Shown here: piece after piece, positions 16,424 through 24,872 of the stretch
Layout of the letters: the number at the start of each line of letters is the position of its first letter
Numbering within the stretch: position 1 is the first letter of the stretch
From: RDYJ01 sp034931405
Lineage (GTDB): Bacteria; Cyanobacteriota; Cyanobacteriia; Cyanobacteriales; Nostocaceae
Direction: 5' to 3'
DNA length: 64,000 bases
Assembly: GCF_034931405.1 (NCBI RefSeq)
Contig: NZ_JAYGHA010000007.1
Location: forward strand, 1-64,000
The notes under the pieces: generated by a model
What the model saw: only the letters and a program-made list of their open reading frames with translations
What the model was told of the DNA's origin: nothing
Databases searched by the model: none
Position numbers and translations under genes: made by a program

Positions 16424-19352
16424 ATATAAAATTAAGGAACTTTATCATTCGCAGTGTTTAAAAACATATTTAGAGCGATCACTTGTCAACTACTCAGAAA
16501 TTATTTCTGTTTCTGCTAATGTCTTAACTAGCAATATCTTGGTGTTTTTTAAACAGGATATTAGCTATAAAAAAATTGCATTTTTTATTGAAAAAGCTTT
16601 ATCAGATTATCAAGATAAGGCTGGATTTATTGATGTAAAAACATTAGCAAAGGTTACTCAAAAAGATAAATTAACTGTATCCAATCACGAGCAAAAAACC
16701 GAAAACTGGCATTTAATGACAGCGGATAATGTTCTACAATCATTAAATACTTCAAACATTTCAGGATTATCCAGTATAACTGCTAATAAACACCTGAATA
16801 AATATGGTAAAAATCTGTTATCAACAACAGTAACACGCTCAGAAATAAGTATATTAACTGAGCAATTTAAATCCTTACCAGTTGCTTTATTAGGTGTTGC
16901 TGCCGGAATTTCTATTTTCACCGGGGGAATTATTGATGCTGTAGTAATTTTGGGTGTAGTTGGTTTAAATGCTGCCATTGGTTATCTTACAGAAAGCCAG
17001 TCAGAACGCATTATTAATTCCCTAAAAAATCGCTCAGAAAAATCAACTTGGGTAATTAGAGATAATAAATTACAAGAAATACCTACAGAAAATGTAGTAT
17101 TAGGAGATATTTTAGTTCTTAAACCTGGTAGCTATATTGCCGCAGATGCCAGAATTATTGAAGCTGAAAATTTAAGTATTGATGAATCTGCTTTAACTGG
17201 GGAAAGTGTTCCCGTCACTAAAAATACCATATCATTAAATAGTGAAGATGTGCCTTTAGCTGATCGCTTGAATATGATTTATAAAGGTACATTAGTAATT
17301 AATGGACAGGGAATAGCAGCGGTAATTGCTACAGGACAATTTACCGAAATGGGTAAGATTCAGCAATTAGTAAGTGAAGCAACAACAACCCAAACTCCCC
17401 TGGCTAAACAATTAGATCAAGTGGGTAGCCAACTTGTTTTAATTAGTATGGGATTATGTGGTTTAGTATTTGGAATGGGGGTTTTACGAGGATATAATTT
17501 ATTAGCAATGCTGCAATCTTCTATATCTTTAGCAGTCGCAGCAGTTCCCGAAGGTTTACCAACAATTGCCACCACAACCCTAGCTTTAGGCATTCGTGAT
17601 ATGCGAAAAAATCACGTTCTTGTCCGCAGTTTAAATGCAGTTGAAGCTTTGGGTTCTGTACAGACTATTTGCTTAGATAAAACCGGAACTCTCACAGAAA
17701 ATAAAATGTCTGTAGTGGAAATTGTCACCGACAGTAAACACATTCAAGTAACTGATGGTGAATTTATTGCAGGTGAAGAAACTATTAATCCCTACACTTG
17801 TCATGAACTATTAAAATTGATTCATATTGCAGTTCTTTGTAATGAAAGTGAAGTTAGTCAAAACAATAATGGTGAATATCGGGTTACAGGTTCAGCTACA
17901 GAAAATGCTTTGATTCACACAGCGATTAGTGCGGGTGTAGATGTAATAAAATTGAAGGAAAAATATCCTTTGCTGCAAACTAATTTGCGTTCAGAAAATC
18001 GCAACATGATGAGTACGATTCATGATACTAATAATTGTCAGCAAATGGTGGCAGTTAAAGGAAACCCTGCGGAAGTTTTACAAGTTTGTCATCGGTGGCT
18101 GAAAAATGGTGAAATTATACCTTTGACAGCAGAAGATCGGCAAAAAATGGAAATAGAAAATGATCGTTTGGCAGGAAAAGCATTAAGAGTTTTAGGGATA
18201 GCTTATGGTTATAGAGAGGAATCTGAAAATAACAATAATCATGAATCAGATTTAATTTGGTTGGGTTTGGTGGGGATGGCAGATCCAATTAGAAAAGGTG
18301 CAAAAGAATTAATTGCAAACTTCCATCAAGCAGGAATTGATACGGTGATGATTACTGGTGATCAAACTCCTACAGCTTATGCGATCGCCAAAGAGTTAGA
18401 ATTAAATCGACATCCTCAATTAGAAATTCTTGACTCTAATAACCTCAATAATCTCACACCCGAAGCATTAGCAGCACTCAGCGACAAAGTTGACGTTTTT
18501 GCCCGCATTAGTCCTAGTAATAAATTGCAAATTGTTCAAGCATTGCAGGCATCAGGTAAAGTGGTTTCTATGACCGGTGATGGCATTAATGACGCACCCG
18601 CACTAAAAGCCGCCCAAGTCGGTGTAGCAATGGGTAAAGAAGGTACAGATGTTGCCCGTGAAGTTGCTGATATTGTGTTAGAAGATGACAGATTAGAAAC
18701 AATGATGATTGCTGTTAGTCGGGGCAGAACAATTTACAACAACATCAGAAAATCTGTACATTTTCTTTTAGCTACAAATCTCAGTGAAATTATGGTGATG
18801 ACAACTGCTACCGCAGTCGGTATTGGTGAACCTTTAAACGCAATTCAACTGCTATGGTTGAACTTAGTAACTGATATTTTCCCTGGACTTTCTTTAGCTA
18901 TGGAAGCACCAGAAGCAGACGTATTAAATCAACCACCTCGTAACCCTAATGAAGCAATTATTAAAAATACCGATTTTGGCAGAATTGTATTTGAATCTGC
19001 TGCCATATCTATTAGTACCTTAGCTGCCTATGGTTACGGTATTTCTAAATATGGAATTAGTCCTAAAGCTAGTACCTTAGCTTTTATGACTCTTACTTCT
19101 GGACAATTACTACATACTATTAGCAGTCGTTCTGAAAAACACAGCATTTTTAGTAAGGAAAAACTACCATCTAATCCTTATTTAAATACTGCTATCGTTG
19201 GTTCTTTTGGTATTCAACTTTTGGCTTTAGCTGTGCCACAGTTACGGAGTTTGTTGAAAATTGCACCGTTAAATATAGGAGATACTGCTGTAATTGCTGG
19301 TGGTGCTGTGTTGCCTTTGTTGGTTAATGAAGGGAGTAAAAAAATAAATTAA
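16383..19352 (+). CDS. P-type cation-transporting ATPase with N-terminal HMA-like domain
   Basis: This 989-residue ATPase has an N-terminal HMA-like domain (about 1-75, IIHSSVKGRARYKI). A cation-ATPase N-domain follows (NVLQSLNTSNISGLSS). The core shows SALTGESVPVTK (actuator), PEGLP in the fourth helix, the phosphorylation motif DKTGTLTENK with D432, and TGDGINDAPAL. The C-terminal helices include LLWLNLVTDIFPG. PEGLP and the C-terminal four helices place it with P2 (calcium/manganese-type) pumps rather than copper pumps, despite the HMA-like front. The ion is unknown. It starts inside the preceding gene (41-nt overlap). A divergent metK follows after 61 bp. Confidence 0.88.
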   Translation: MIQIIHSSVKGRARYKIKELYHSQCLKTYLERSLVNYSEIISVSANVLTSNILVFFKQDISYKKIAFFIEKALSDYQDKAGFIDVKTLAKVTQKDKLTVSNHEQKTENWHLMTADNVLQSLNTSNISGLSSITANKHLNKYGKNLLSTTVTRSEISILTEQFKSLPVALLGVAAGISIFTGGIIDAVVILGVVGLNAAIGYLTESQSERIINSLKNRSEKSTWVIRDNKLQEIPTENVVLGDILVLKPGSYIAADARIIEAENLSIDESALTGESVPVTKNTISLNSEDVPLADRLNMIYKGTLVINGQGIAAVIATGQFTEMGKIQQLVSEATTTQTPLAKQLDQVGSQLVLISMGLCGLVFGMGVLRGYNLLAMLQSSISLAVAAVPEGLPTIATTTLALGIRDMRKNHVLVRSLNAVEALGSVQTICLDKTGTLTENKMSVVEIVTDSKHIQVTDGEFIAGEETINPYTCHELLKLIHIAVLCNESEVSQNNNGEYRVTGSATENALIHTAISAGVDVIKLKEKYPLLQTNLRSENRNMMSTIHDTNNCQQMVAVKGNPAEVLQVCHRWLKNGEIIPLTAEDRQKMEIENDRLAGKALRVLGIAYGYREESENNNNHESDLIWLGLVGMADPIRKGAKELIANFHQAGIDTVMITGDQTPTAYAIAKELELNRHPQLEILDSNNLNNLTPEALAALSDKVDVFARISPSNKLQIVQALQASGKVVSMTGDGINDAPALKAAQVGVAMGKEGTDVAREVADIVLEDDRLETMMIAVSRGRTIYNNIRKSVHFLLATNLSEIMVMTTATAVGIGEPLNAIQLLWLNLVTDIFPGLSLAMEAPEADVLNQPPRNPNEAIIKNTDFGRIVFESAAISISTLAAYGYGISKYGISPKASTLAFMTLTSGQLLHTISSRSEKHSIFSKEKLPSNPYLNTAIVGSFGIQLLALAVPQLRSLLKIAPLNIGDTAVIAGGAVLPLLVNEGSKKIN

Positions 19353-19363
19353 ATCATGATAGT

Positions 19364-19396
19364 AACGAACCGCAGAGGCGCAGAGAGCGCAGAGAA
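19364..19396. repeat. copy of the CTCTGCG...CTCTGCGGTTCGTT repeat
   Basis: The complement of a degenerate repeat also found at 37456-37488, 45577-45615 (inside sufD), 47031-47068 and, weaker, 61156-61178. It fills the gap between the P-type ATPase gene and metK and adjoins a GAGAGGA ribosome site. Confidence 0.7.
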
Positions 19397-19413
19397 AAGA
19401 GAGGATTTTTTTT

Positions 19414-20598
19414 ATGAAGAAGGATTTTATGTTTACGTCGGAATCTGTTACGGAAGGGCATCCTGATAAGCTTTGTGATCAAATTAGTGATGCTATTGTA
19501 GATAGGTTTTTACAACAAGATCCTTATGGGAGAATAATTACAGAATGTGCAGTTTCTACAGGTATTGTTTTTATTGCTGCTCGATTTGAACCTAGTGCTA
19601 ATGTAGATTTTACTAATATAGCACGACAGGTAATTGAACAGGTTGGTTATCAACAAAAGGAATTTAATGGTAAAAATTGCAGTATTTTAACTAGCTTAAT
19701 AGAATTGCCTCCTGATGAACATCATTTATTTGATGAGAAAAATTTATCTGATGCGGAAATAGAAAAAATCACTGTTACTAATCAAGCTACGGTTTTTGGT
19801 TTTGCTTGCAATCAAACTTATAATTTTATGCCTTTACCAATTTGGTTAGCACATAAATTAGCTAGACAAATTAGTGAGGTTAGAAAGCAGAAAATCCTCC
19901 CCTATCTCACCCCAGATGGTAAAACTCAGGTAGGTGTTGAATATAAAAACCGTAGACCTTTTAGAATTCACAGCATTGCAGTTATTGCTAGTCAAAATCA
20001 ATCTGAAAAACCTGATTTACAACAATTACGTGATGATATTCGTGAAACTGTGATTTCTCCTGTGTTTGAGAATGAAAAAATTAAACCTGATGCCAAAACT
20101 AAAATATTTATCAATCCTGATGGCAGATTTATTACTGGTGGACCAACTACTCATGCAGGTTTAACAGGTAGAAAAAATGCTATTGATACCTATGGTGAAT
20201 ATTCTAAACATAGCGGTTCGGCGTTAAGTGGTAAAGACCCGATTAGAATAGATAGAGTTGGTGCTTATGTTGCCAGATATGCTGCTAAAAATGTTGTTGC
20301 TGCTAAATTAGCTGATGAATGCGAAGTGCAATTAAGTTATTCTATTGGACTTTCTCGTCCTGTGAGTGTGCAGGTAGAAACTTTTGGAACTGGAAAGATT
20401 TCTGATGAGGAAATAACGGCAATTTTAGAGAAACATTTTGATTTTCGGTTAGCAGGAATTATTAAACAATTTAATTTGAGGTTTTTACCTTCTTTAACTA
20501 AAGGTGGTTTTTATCGTCAGCTTGCTGCTTATGGTCATGTGGGTAGAAGTGATATAGAATTGCCTTGGGAAAAGGTGGATAAGGTTGGGGTGTTTTAG
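19414..20598 (+). CDS. metK: divergent S-adenosylmethionine synthetase (MetK family)
   Basis: This 394-residue protein is clearly MetK-like: FTSESVTEGHPDKLCDQISD at the start, AGLTGRKNAIDTYG and SGKDPIRIDR. It is not the usual cyanobacterial enzyme. The normally invariant GDQG before MFGYA is TNQA here, the GGPxGD motif reads GGPTTH, and the glycine-rich GGGAFSGKDP is SGSALSGKDP. If aligned as I think, metal- and phosphate-binding aspartates are replaced (D to N, D to H). It may be a specialised paralogue with a second, canonical metK elsewhere. GAGAGGA lies 12 nt before the ATG. Gene order after the ATPase suggests but does not prove joint expression. Confidence 0.8.
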   Translation: MKKDFMFTSESVTEGHPDKLCDQISDAIVDRFLQQDPYGRIITECAVSTGIVFIAARFEPSANVDFTNIARQVIEQVGYQQKEFNGKNCSILTSLIELPPDEHHLFDEKNLSDAEIEKITVTNQATVFGFACNQTYNFMPLPIWLAHKLARQISEVRKQKILPYLTPDGKTQVGVEYKNRRPFRIHSIAVIASQNQSEKPDLQQLRDDIRETVISPVFENEKIKPDAKTKIFINPDGRFITGGPTTHAGLTGRKNAIDTYGEYSKHSGSALSGKDPIRIDRVGAYVARYAAKNVVAAKLADECEVQLSYSIGLSRPVSVQVETFGTGKISDEEITAILEKHFDFRLAGIIKQFNLRFLPSLTKGGFYRQLAAYGHVGRSDIELPWEKVDKVGVF

Positions 20599-20662
20599 AC
20601 TAAATCTATCTTTTGTTAAGGTTGTTATGAAATATTTAAGTTAGGGAATAAAAAAATAATTC

Positions 20663-20681
20663 ATCCTAATATATTTAGGAT
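20663..20681. terminator. small hairpin between convergent metK and immA-like genes
   Basis: ATCCTAA (20663-20669) pairs with TTAGGAT (20675-20681) over a 5-nt loop. Flanking A/T runs could serve as tracts on both strands. Weak stem; the role is inferred from position. Confidence 0.4.
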
Positions 20682-20691
20682 AAATTAAATT

Positions 20692-21198
20692 TTAAGCAGT
20701 GATTAAACCTAGCTTTGTTAATCTAATAGTTAGTGCTTGAACACTAACAGCAAATTCATCTGCTAATTCTTTCACAGCTTTATCATCATCAGGTGGCAGA
20801 TTACGAACTTTTTCTATCAGCACCGATTCAGGCATCAACAATTCTGCGGCAAAAGTATTTGCTTCTATTTCTTGTCGTTTAGTTCCCTCCGATGCTTTCT
20901 CATCTCTAAAAAAGACAAGTGATGAGTCAATAAAAACATTAGATACAGTATGGTGTAGTAAAAAGTGTCCTAATTCATGAGCTATAGTAAATCTTTGCCT
21001 ATTTGGGTGATGGTTATCATTGATACCAATTATGGCATAACTATCTTTAATAACCAACATTCCTGATGTTTTATCTTCTAATTTTTCTTTACGGACGCTT
21101 ATATTGTGTTCTTTTAAAATAGCATCTAGCTTAATTGGTAAAGTATCACCAAAGCGTTCTAGTATTTTTTGGGCTGCTTGTTTTGCTTTCCTACTCAT
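20692..21198 (-). CDS. ImmA/IrrE family zinc metallopeptidase
   Basis: This 168-residue protein has the zinc-protease motif FTIAHELGHFLLHH (HExxH at about residues 75-79) and, downstream, EIEANTFAAELLMPE with the third ligand glutamate, the hallmark of the ImmA/IrrE (COG2856) family. These peptidases cleave XRE-type repressors, releasing phage, mobile-element or stress genes. It follows an XRE gene by 17 nt in the same direction, forming the classic pair. The C-terminus (VQALTIRLTKLGLI) looks helix-turn-helix-like, as is usual. Confidence 0.92.
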   Translation of the reverse strand: MSRKAKQAAQKILERFGDTLPIKLDAILKEHNISVRKEKLEDKTSGMLVIKDSYAIIGINDNHHPNRQRFTIAHELGHFLLHHTVSNVFIDSSLVFFRDEKASEGTKRQEIEANTFAAELLMPESVLIEKVRNLPPDDDKAVKELADEFAVSVQALTIRLTKLGLITA

Positions 21199-21215
21199 TA
21201 GTTCTTCTCCCCTAA

Positions 21216-21542
21216 TTATTCTTCCATTAGCTGCTGGAGAAATTCAGCAGTTTTAGGAAGTTCTTCTTTGACTTCATCTTCTATTGTCGTTGATTTTGTA
21301 TTGAGATTAGTGACTTCGGCTTCAGTTGGCAATATCGCTGCAACCTTTACATCTAAAACTATACACAACTGATATAGCACATGGAGCGGTGCTTTCTGAC
21401 GGCCAGCCTCAATATTAGTGATTGAGGTGCGTAGTACACCTATTGCATCTGCTAACTCAGCCTGAGTCATACCCATTTCGGTACGTCGTTGTTTTATGCG
21501 TCTACCTATCTGCTGATACAGGTTATTTTCGTTGATTTTCAT
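21216..21542 (-). CDS. XRE family helix-turn-helix regulator
   Basis: This 108-residue protein has one N-terminal HTH: QQIGRRIKQRRTEMGMTQAE, then DAIGVLRTSITNIEAGRQ (residues 7-60). The acidic C-terminal tail may receive the partner peptidase. It is the likely substrate of the ImmA/IrrE protein encoded 17 nt downstream, and the likely repressor of the divergent promoter pair at 21.57-21.64 kb. Its ATG at 21542 faces the GIY-YIG gene, so both genes share one control region. Confidence 0.9.
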   Translation of the reverse strand: MKINENNLYQQIGRRIKQRRTEMGMTQAELADAIGVLRTSITNIEAGRQKAPLHVLYQLCIVLDVKVAAILPTEAEVTNLNTKSTTIEDEVKEELPKTAEFLQQLMEE

Positions 21543-21566
21543 AAGGTTAAGTATGAGTGTTTATGC

Positions 21567-21644
21567 TTACCTAGTCAAATGTCAATATAAACAACATAAT
21601 ATTTTGTTTTTGTGCTTGACATTAGGTAATAGCTTTGCTAGGAT
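21567..21644. promoter_or_regulatory. divergent promoter pair with mirrored operator-like motif
   Basis: Rightward promoter: TTGACA (21616-21621), 17-bp spacer, TAGGAT (21639-21644). Leftward, another TTGACA reads on the minus strand at about 21580-21585. Each -35 box is followed by an AGGTAA motif (21624-21629, and TTACCT at 21567-21572 on the plus strand), so the region is a spaced inverted repeat. It is a natural site for the XRE protein. Confidence 0.6.
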
Positions 21645-21675
21645 AGGTGTGTTAACTTTCATAAGTAATAGCACT

Positions 21676-22098
21676 ATGTATCTTGCTGAACCAATTCAGA
21701 TTCACTTACAATGGACTCCTGGGAACAATCACGTCCTTCCTTATAACAGCATCACTGTCAGATCATTTGTGCCGCCGTTAGTAGGAGGAGTCTATATTCT
21801 CTACACGCTTTCAAAGTTAAATAGGCGTTATTATTCGTTCTATGTTGGAGAATCTGAAGATTTACGTGGTCGTTTACTAGCTCACTTAGCCGAGTCAGAA
21901 CAACATAAAAATGTACACATTTACAACACTGTGCAAACATATATCTGTGGTTTCGAGTTTGCTGTTATTTCGCCTACTAAGAAAACGATACTGAGAGCAG
22001 CCGAAGCAGCTATCTACTACAATTCTCCGGTCTCATTCCGGTATAATGACGAAAGAAGGCTATCGTATAACCCAAATTACAACTTTTTGGGTATATAA
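21676..22098 (+). CDS. GIY-YIG-like nuclease-fold protein
   Basis: This 140-residue protein starts best at ATG 21676, downstream of the promoter at 21616-21644; longer frames would begin before it. The pattern GGVYILYTLSKLNRRYYSFYVG-like (G-V-Y, then YVGESEDLRGRLLAHL) and the later glutamate in AAEAAIYYN fit a GIY-YIG domain over about residues 35-125. Single-domain members act as DNA repair, homing or restriction nucleases. It is divergent from an XRE/ImmA pair, suggesting that its expression is released on stress or invasion. The catalytic arginine may be R in LRGRLL. Activity is not proven. Confidence 0.7.
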   Translation: MYLAEPIQIHLQWTPGNNHVLPYNSITVRSFVPPLVGGVYILYTLSKLNRRYYSFYVGESEDLRGRLLAHLAESEQHKNVHIYNTVQTYICGFEFAVISPTKKTILRAAEAAIYYNSPVSFRYNDERRLSYNPNYNFLGI

Positions 22099-22321
22099 AC
22101 TTATAATTAGGCTTATATTTGATGTTGCGCCATGACTTGAATATAATGGCTTGACGGCAATTTAGAGTTAGATAAGACATTATATGTGCGATCGCATTTC
22201 CACACAGAATATAGTTATGCGATCGCCTCCTAAACCTTATAATCAAGTTATAACCATGACATATTTTTTAGACACAGGCTTTCAGAAATTGAACGACCCA
22301 GAAGAAGGCATCTATAATAAT

Positions 22322-22600
22322 ATGGAGGCTTTCAGTAGAGGCAACTTGAAAACTGTAGATATACAACTTGAAGAAACCATTCTGGAAAAAGCACTTGCTT
22401 TGGCAAAGTCCCACAATTTAGACTTGTCACAGTTGATTGCTTACGCAATTGATAAACTGGCAGTAGCTGAACCAGAAAATTACCCCTTACTAGGATTATT
22501 TGCTGATGATCCTGAATCAGTAGATGCGATGCTAGAAGAAGTAATGAAAGATCGAGCAGCACACCCATTAAATCAACGTTTTGGACAAAGTAATACTTGA
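22322..22600 (+). CDS. vapB: VapB-like antitoxin
   Basis: A 92-residue protein, counting from ATG 22322 (MEAFSRGNLKTVDIQLEETI); an in-frame ATG at 22256 would add 22 residues. It has a ribbon-helix-helix-like start (KTVDIQLEETILEKALALAK) and an acidic C-terminal region (LFADDPESVDAMLEEVMKDR) that would wrap the toxin. It overlaps the VapC gene by 20 bp, the standard antitoxin-first arrangement. It probably autoregulates the operon. Confidence 0.8.
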   Translation: MEAFSRGNLKTVDIQLEETILEKALALAKSHNLDLSQLIAYAIDKLAVAEPENYPLLGLFADDPESVDAMLEEVMKDRAAHPLNQRFGQSNT

Positions 22601-23000
22601 CACTGACATTCTTTCCGAAAGCCTGAAGCGCAGAAACCAGCGTGTTGTATCCAGGGCTATTGCTTATCTAACTGTTTTTGGTCGTTATACTATCAGCACT
22701 ATTACAGTCTTGGAAATTGTCAAAGGCTGGCATAAGCTGCAACGAGAAGATAAAATTCAGGAATTTTTTGCCCAAATTTCTGTTGCTGAAGTGTTAACAA
22801 TGCAACTGGCTGAGGCTGAGTTAGCAGGACGAATTTATGCGGATTTAGAACGCACAGGGCAACCAATAGGACTTGCTGATGCTATGATTGCAGCGATCGC
22901 TATCCAACAAAACTTAATTTTAGTTAGCGGTAATTTATCTCACTATCAGCGTATTCAAACATTGGGTTACAACTTAAAACTAGATAACTGGCGAATATAA
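22581..23000 (+). CDS. vapC: VapC-type PIN-domain ribonuclease toxin
   Basis: This 139-residue PIN protein has the acidic set expected of an RNase: D7 and D9 in VILDTDILSE, E45 in TVLEIVKG, and D100 in IGLADAMIAA. The end motif is VSGN (N118). VapC toxins cleave tRNA or rRNA when freed from VapB. The ATG at 22581 lies within the antitoxin gene (20-bp overlap). The pair appears intact, unlike the broken systems near 54 kb. Confidence 0.92.
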   Translation: MDKVILDTDILSESLKRRNQRVVSRAIAYLTVFGRYTISTITVLEIVKGWHKLQREDKIQEFFAQISVAEVLTMQLAEAELAGRIYADLERTGQPIGLADAMIAAIAIQQNLILVSGNLSHYQRIQTLGYNLKLDNWRI

Positions 23001-23040
23001 ACACAGTTTCATAAAAGCAGTCATAATTGAGAATTGAAAT

Positions 23041-23071
23041 GTAAGCATTCAAATATAAACTGAATGCTTAC
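23041..23071. terminator. 11-bp perfect hairpin after vapC
   Basis: GTAAGCATTCA (23041-23051) pairs exactly with TGAATGCTTAC (23061-23071). It lies 40 nt after vapC with no U tract, so termination is possible but not certain. Confidence 0.45.
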
Positions 23072-23081
23072 CTATGCTAAA

Positions 23082-23240
23082 TTGATATTAATAATGTTCG
23101 GTTAAGAGTTTTTGTAGGTTGGGTTAAGCGACAGCGCAACCCAACAAAAGTCCGTAAATATTGGGTTTCCTAGCGTCAACCCAACCTACCTAATTTAATG
23201 TTTTTAGCTTAACCGACAAGTATTGAAATTAATATCACAT
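23082..23240. mobile_element. MITE-like palindromic element (TTGGGTT repeat)
   Basis: The outer arms TGATATTAAT (about 23083-23092) recur inverted at about 23229-23238. Next inside are TCGGTTAAG and CTTAACCGA, then GTAGGTTGGGTT and AACCCAACCTAC, so most of the 160 bp folds on itself. No gene. This TTGGGTT-type repeat is widespread in cyanobacteria. Confidence 0.55.
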
Positions 23241-23256
23241 CACTGCTTGATTCAAC

Positions 23257-23937
23257 TTACTTTTTCTTAGCATAAACTAAAAGACTCTTGTATTTTTCAA
23301 CTAGATAAATTTTCCCTTGGGCTGTAAATGATTCAATGATTTCTTCAGCTTTAGCATAACCAACTGACTGTGTATAGAACAGTATTTTCCCGTGAGGATT
23401 CAATTTACTGAGAAATAAATCAACCATTGATTCATCATTATGATGCACAAAGGGAGCATCTTCAGCCATATAAAATTCACCAATATGAAAGAGTGCAACC
23501 ACATCTAACATAGGCAAAGAACGATCCGTGAGAGTGTAAATATCTGTACAAAGTACCTTGTAAAATTTAGCCAATTGGCGATTTTTACGACACATTTGAA
23601 CATAAGCTTCATGTTCGAGAATAGAAGCAGTAATACCAATGATTTCATTGGGTTTATCAAGTTTCTGATTTTCTAATCCTAAAATGTGATGAGACCCTGT
23701 ACCAAAATGAAATACAGTCTGATCTTGAATATTATACTTTTGCAAATATTCGATTAATTCCAGATCACATGGACAGAGGTGCGGTTGTAATCCCCATGAG
23801 GATTTTGTGCGGTAGTAATCATTACCAACCCAGTGTGGTAAAACAGGTTGACTCAAACTCACTGAGTAGTACAATTTAGCTAATTGGCGATTGCTGAAAA
23901 CAAGATCACGAATCGTTTTTCTAACAGTAAGAACCAT
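23257..23937 (-). CDS. conserved hypothetical protein, methyltransferase-like fold possible
   Basis: This 226-residue protein is soluble. The stretch TVFHFGTGSHHILGLENQ (about residues 73-91) could be the glycine-rich SAM loop (E/D-x-G-x-G) of a class I methyltransferase, followed by IIGITAS. A strand MLDVVALFHIGEFY and a later GKILFYTQSVGYAKAEEIIE fit the order of that fold. The canonical acidic residue is not obvious. No operon partner. I do not recognise a specific family. Confidence 0.5.
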   Translation of the reverse strand: MVLTVRKTIRDLVFSNRQLAKLYYSVSLSQPVLPHWVGNDYYRTKSSWGLQPHLCPCDLELIEYLQKYNIQDQTVFHFGTGSHHILGLENQKLDKPNEIIGITASILEHEAYVQMCRKNRQLAKFYKVLCTDIYTLTDRSLPMLDVVALFHIGEFYMAEDAPFVHHNDESMVDLFLSKLNPHGKILFYTQSVGYAKAEEIIESFTAQGKIYLVEKYKSLLVYAKKK

Positions 23938-24872
23938 CTGTTAACCCTCAATAGTTTTGCAAAAGTGAATGGGATTGTGATATTTCAGCTACTAAATCAT
24001 TCAAGACATTCTGCTAAAAATGTTGATATGTGTTTTATGCTTGATGAGCATTAGCTATTTAGACTGCTCACAAGTTGATAAAATGACCCTGTTTGAGTAC
24101 CAAAAAACTGGAGTAGATGCGGTTTTAGATGTCAATTAGCCAGGGAGAATTATCTTGTAGTTCAAGTCACCTACCAATTGCATCAACTTACTTTTTACCT
24201 TGAAGATATTACCTCCAAGAATTTTGGTACTTTATTTGTAGTAATGCAGGTCAGCTTAACATAAAAAAAATTTGCAAAAATAAAGATAATATCAAGTTAA
24301 TATAAAAACTTGTTCAAGTTTTCGTAATATATCATTTGTGTTCCCTATTATCACCAAGTAAAATATCTGACTTTGTATGAATATTGCCTTCCTGATTGCG
24401 TATTCTCAATTATCCAATTTTGACTTGATTTTTATATAAATTCATTCCAGGTAAGTAAGTCGGCACGAAAAACCCAAGGTATGTAACAAAATCTAAAATC
24501 CCTGAAAGTCTCTTCCCTTTTGCCTCTTGCCTTTTTCCTTGCCATAACGATAAATTTTAACGCCTACCTACTTAAACCTCTTTGGGGAACAAGATTATCT
24601 CCTGCAAATCCATCTAACTATTTTCTCAAGGTAATAAAACTCTTTCTCTATCAGGACTTATGCAACTGGTATATTGGTAGGGTGCGTCAGATATAAAAAA
24701 TATGTTTATTTGCAGGATTCATGCAGTCTGACGCACCCTACAACAGATTTTTGGTGTGACACGCAGCTTTAGTCCTATCTATTTTTCGTCCTGTACAAAG
24801 GAAAGGCACAACTGATACTAATTAAAAGCCCCTGATTGCTACCGCAGCAAGTTATATTAGAAAAGGTGGCAA
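23938..24872. other. long intergenic region with two palindromic repeats
   Basis: No credible gene in 935 bp. Two structured repeats: GTAAGTAAGTCGGC (24451-24464), loosely inverted at 24562-24575 and bounding 125 bp; and a perfect 15-bp inverted repeat, GTAGGGTGCGTCAGA (24677-24691) with its complement (24727-24741). Both resemble dispersed cyanobacterial palindromes. AAAAGGTGG just before 24873 is the ribosome site of the next gene. Confidence 0.6.

Noticed and set aside
24120..24260. A 50-codon open stretch on the plus strand ending near 24260
   Set aside because: No start codon with a ribosome site and no recognisable protein pattern.
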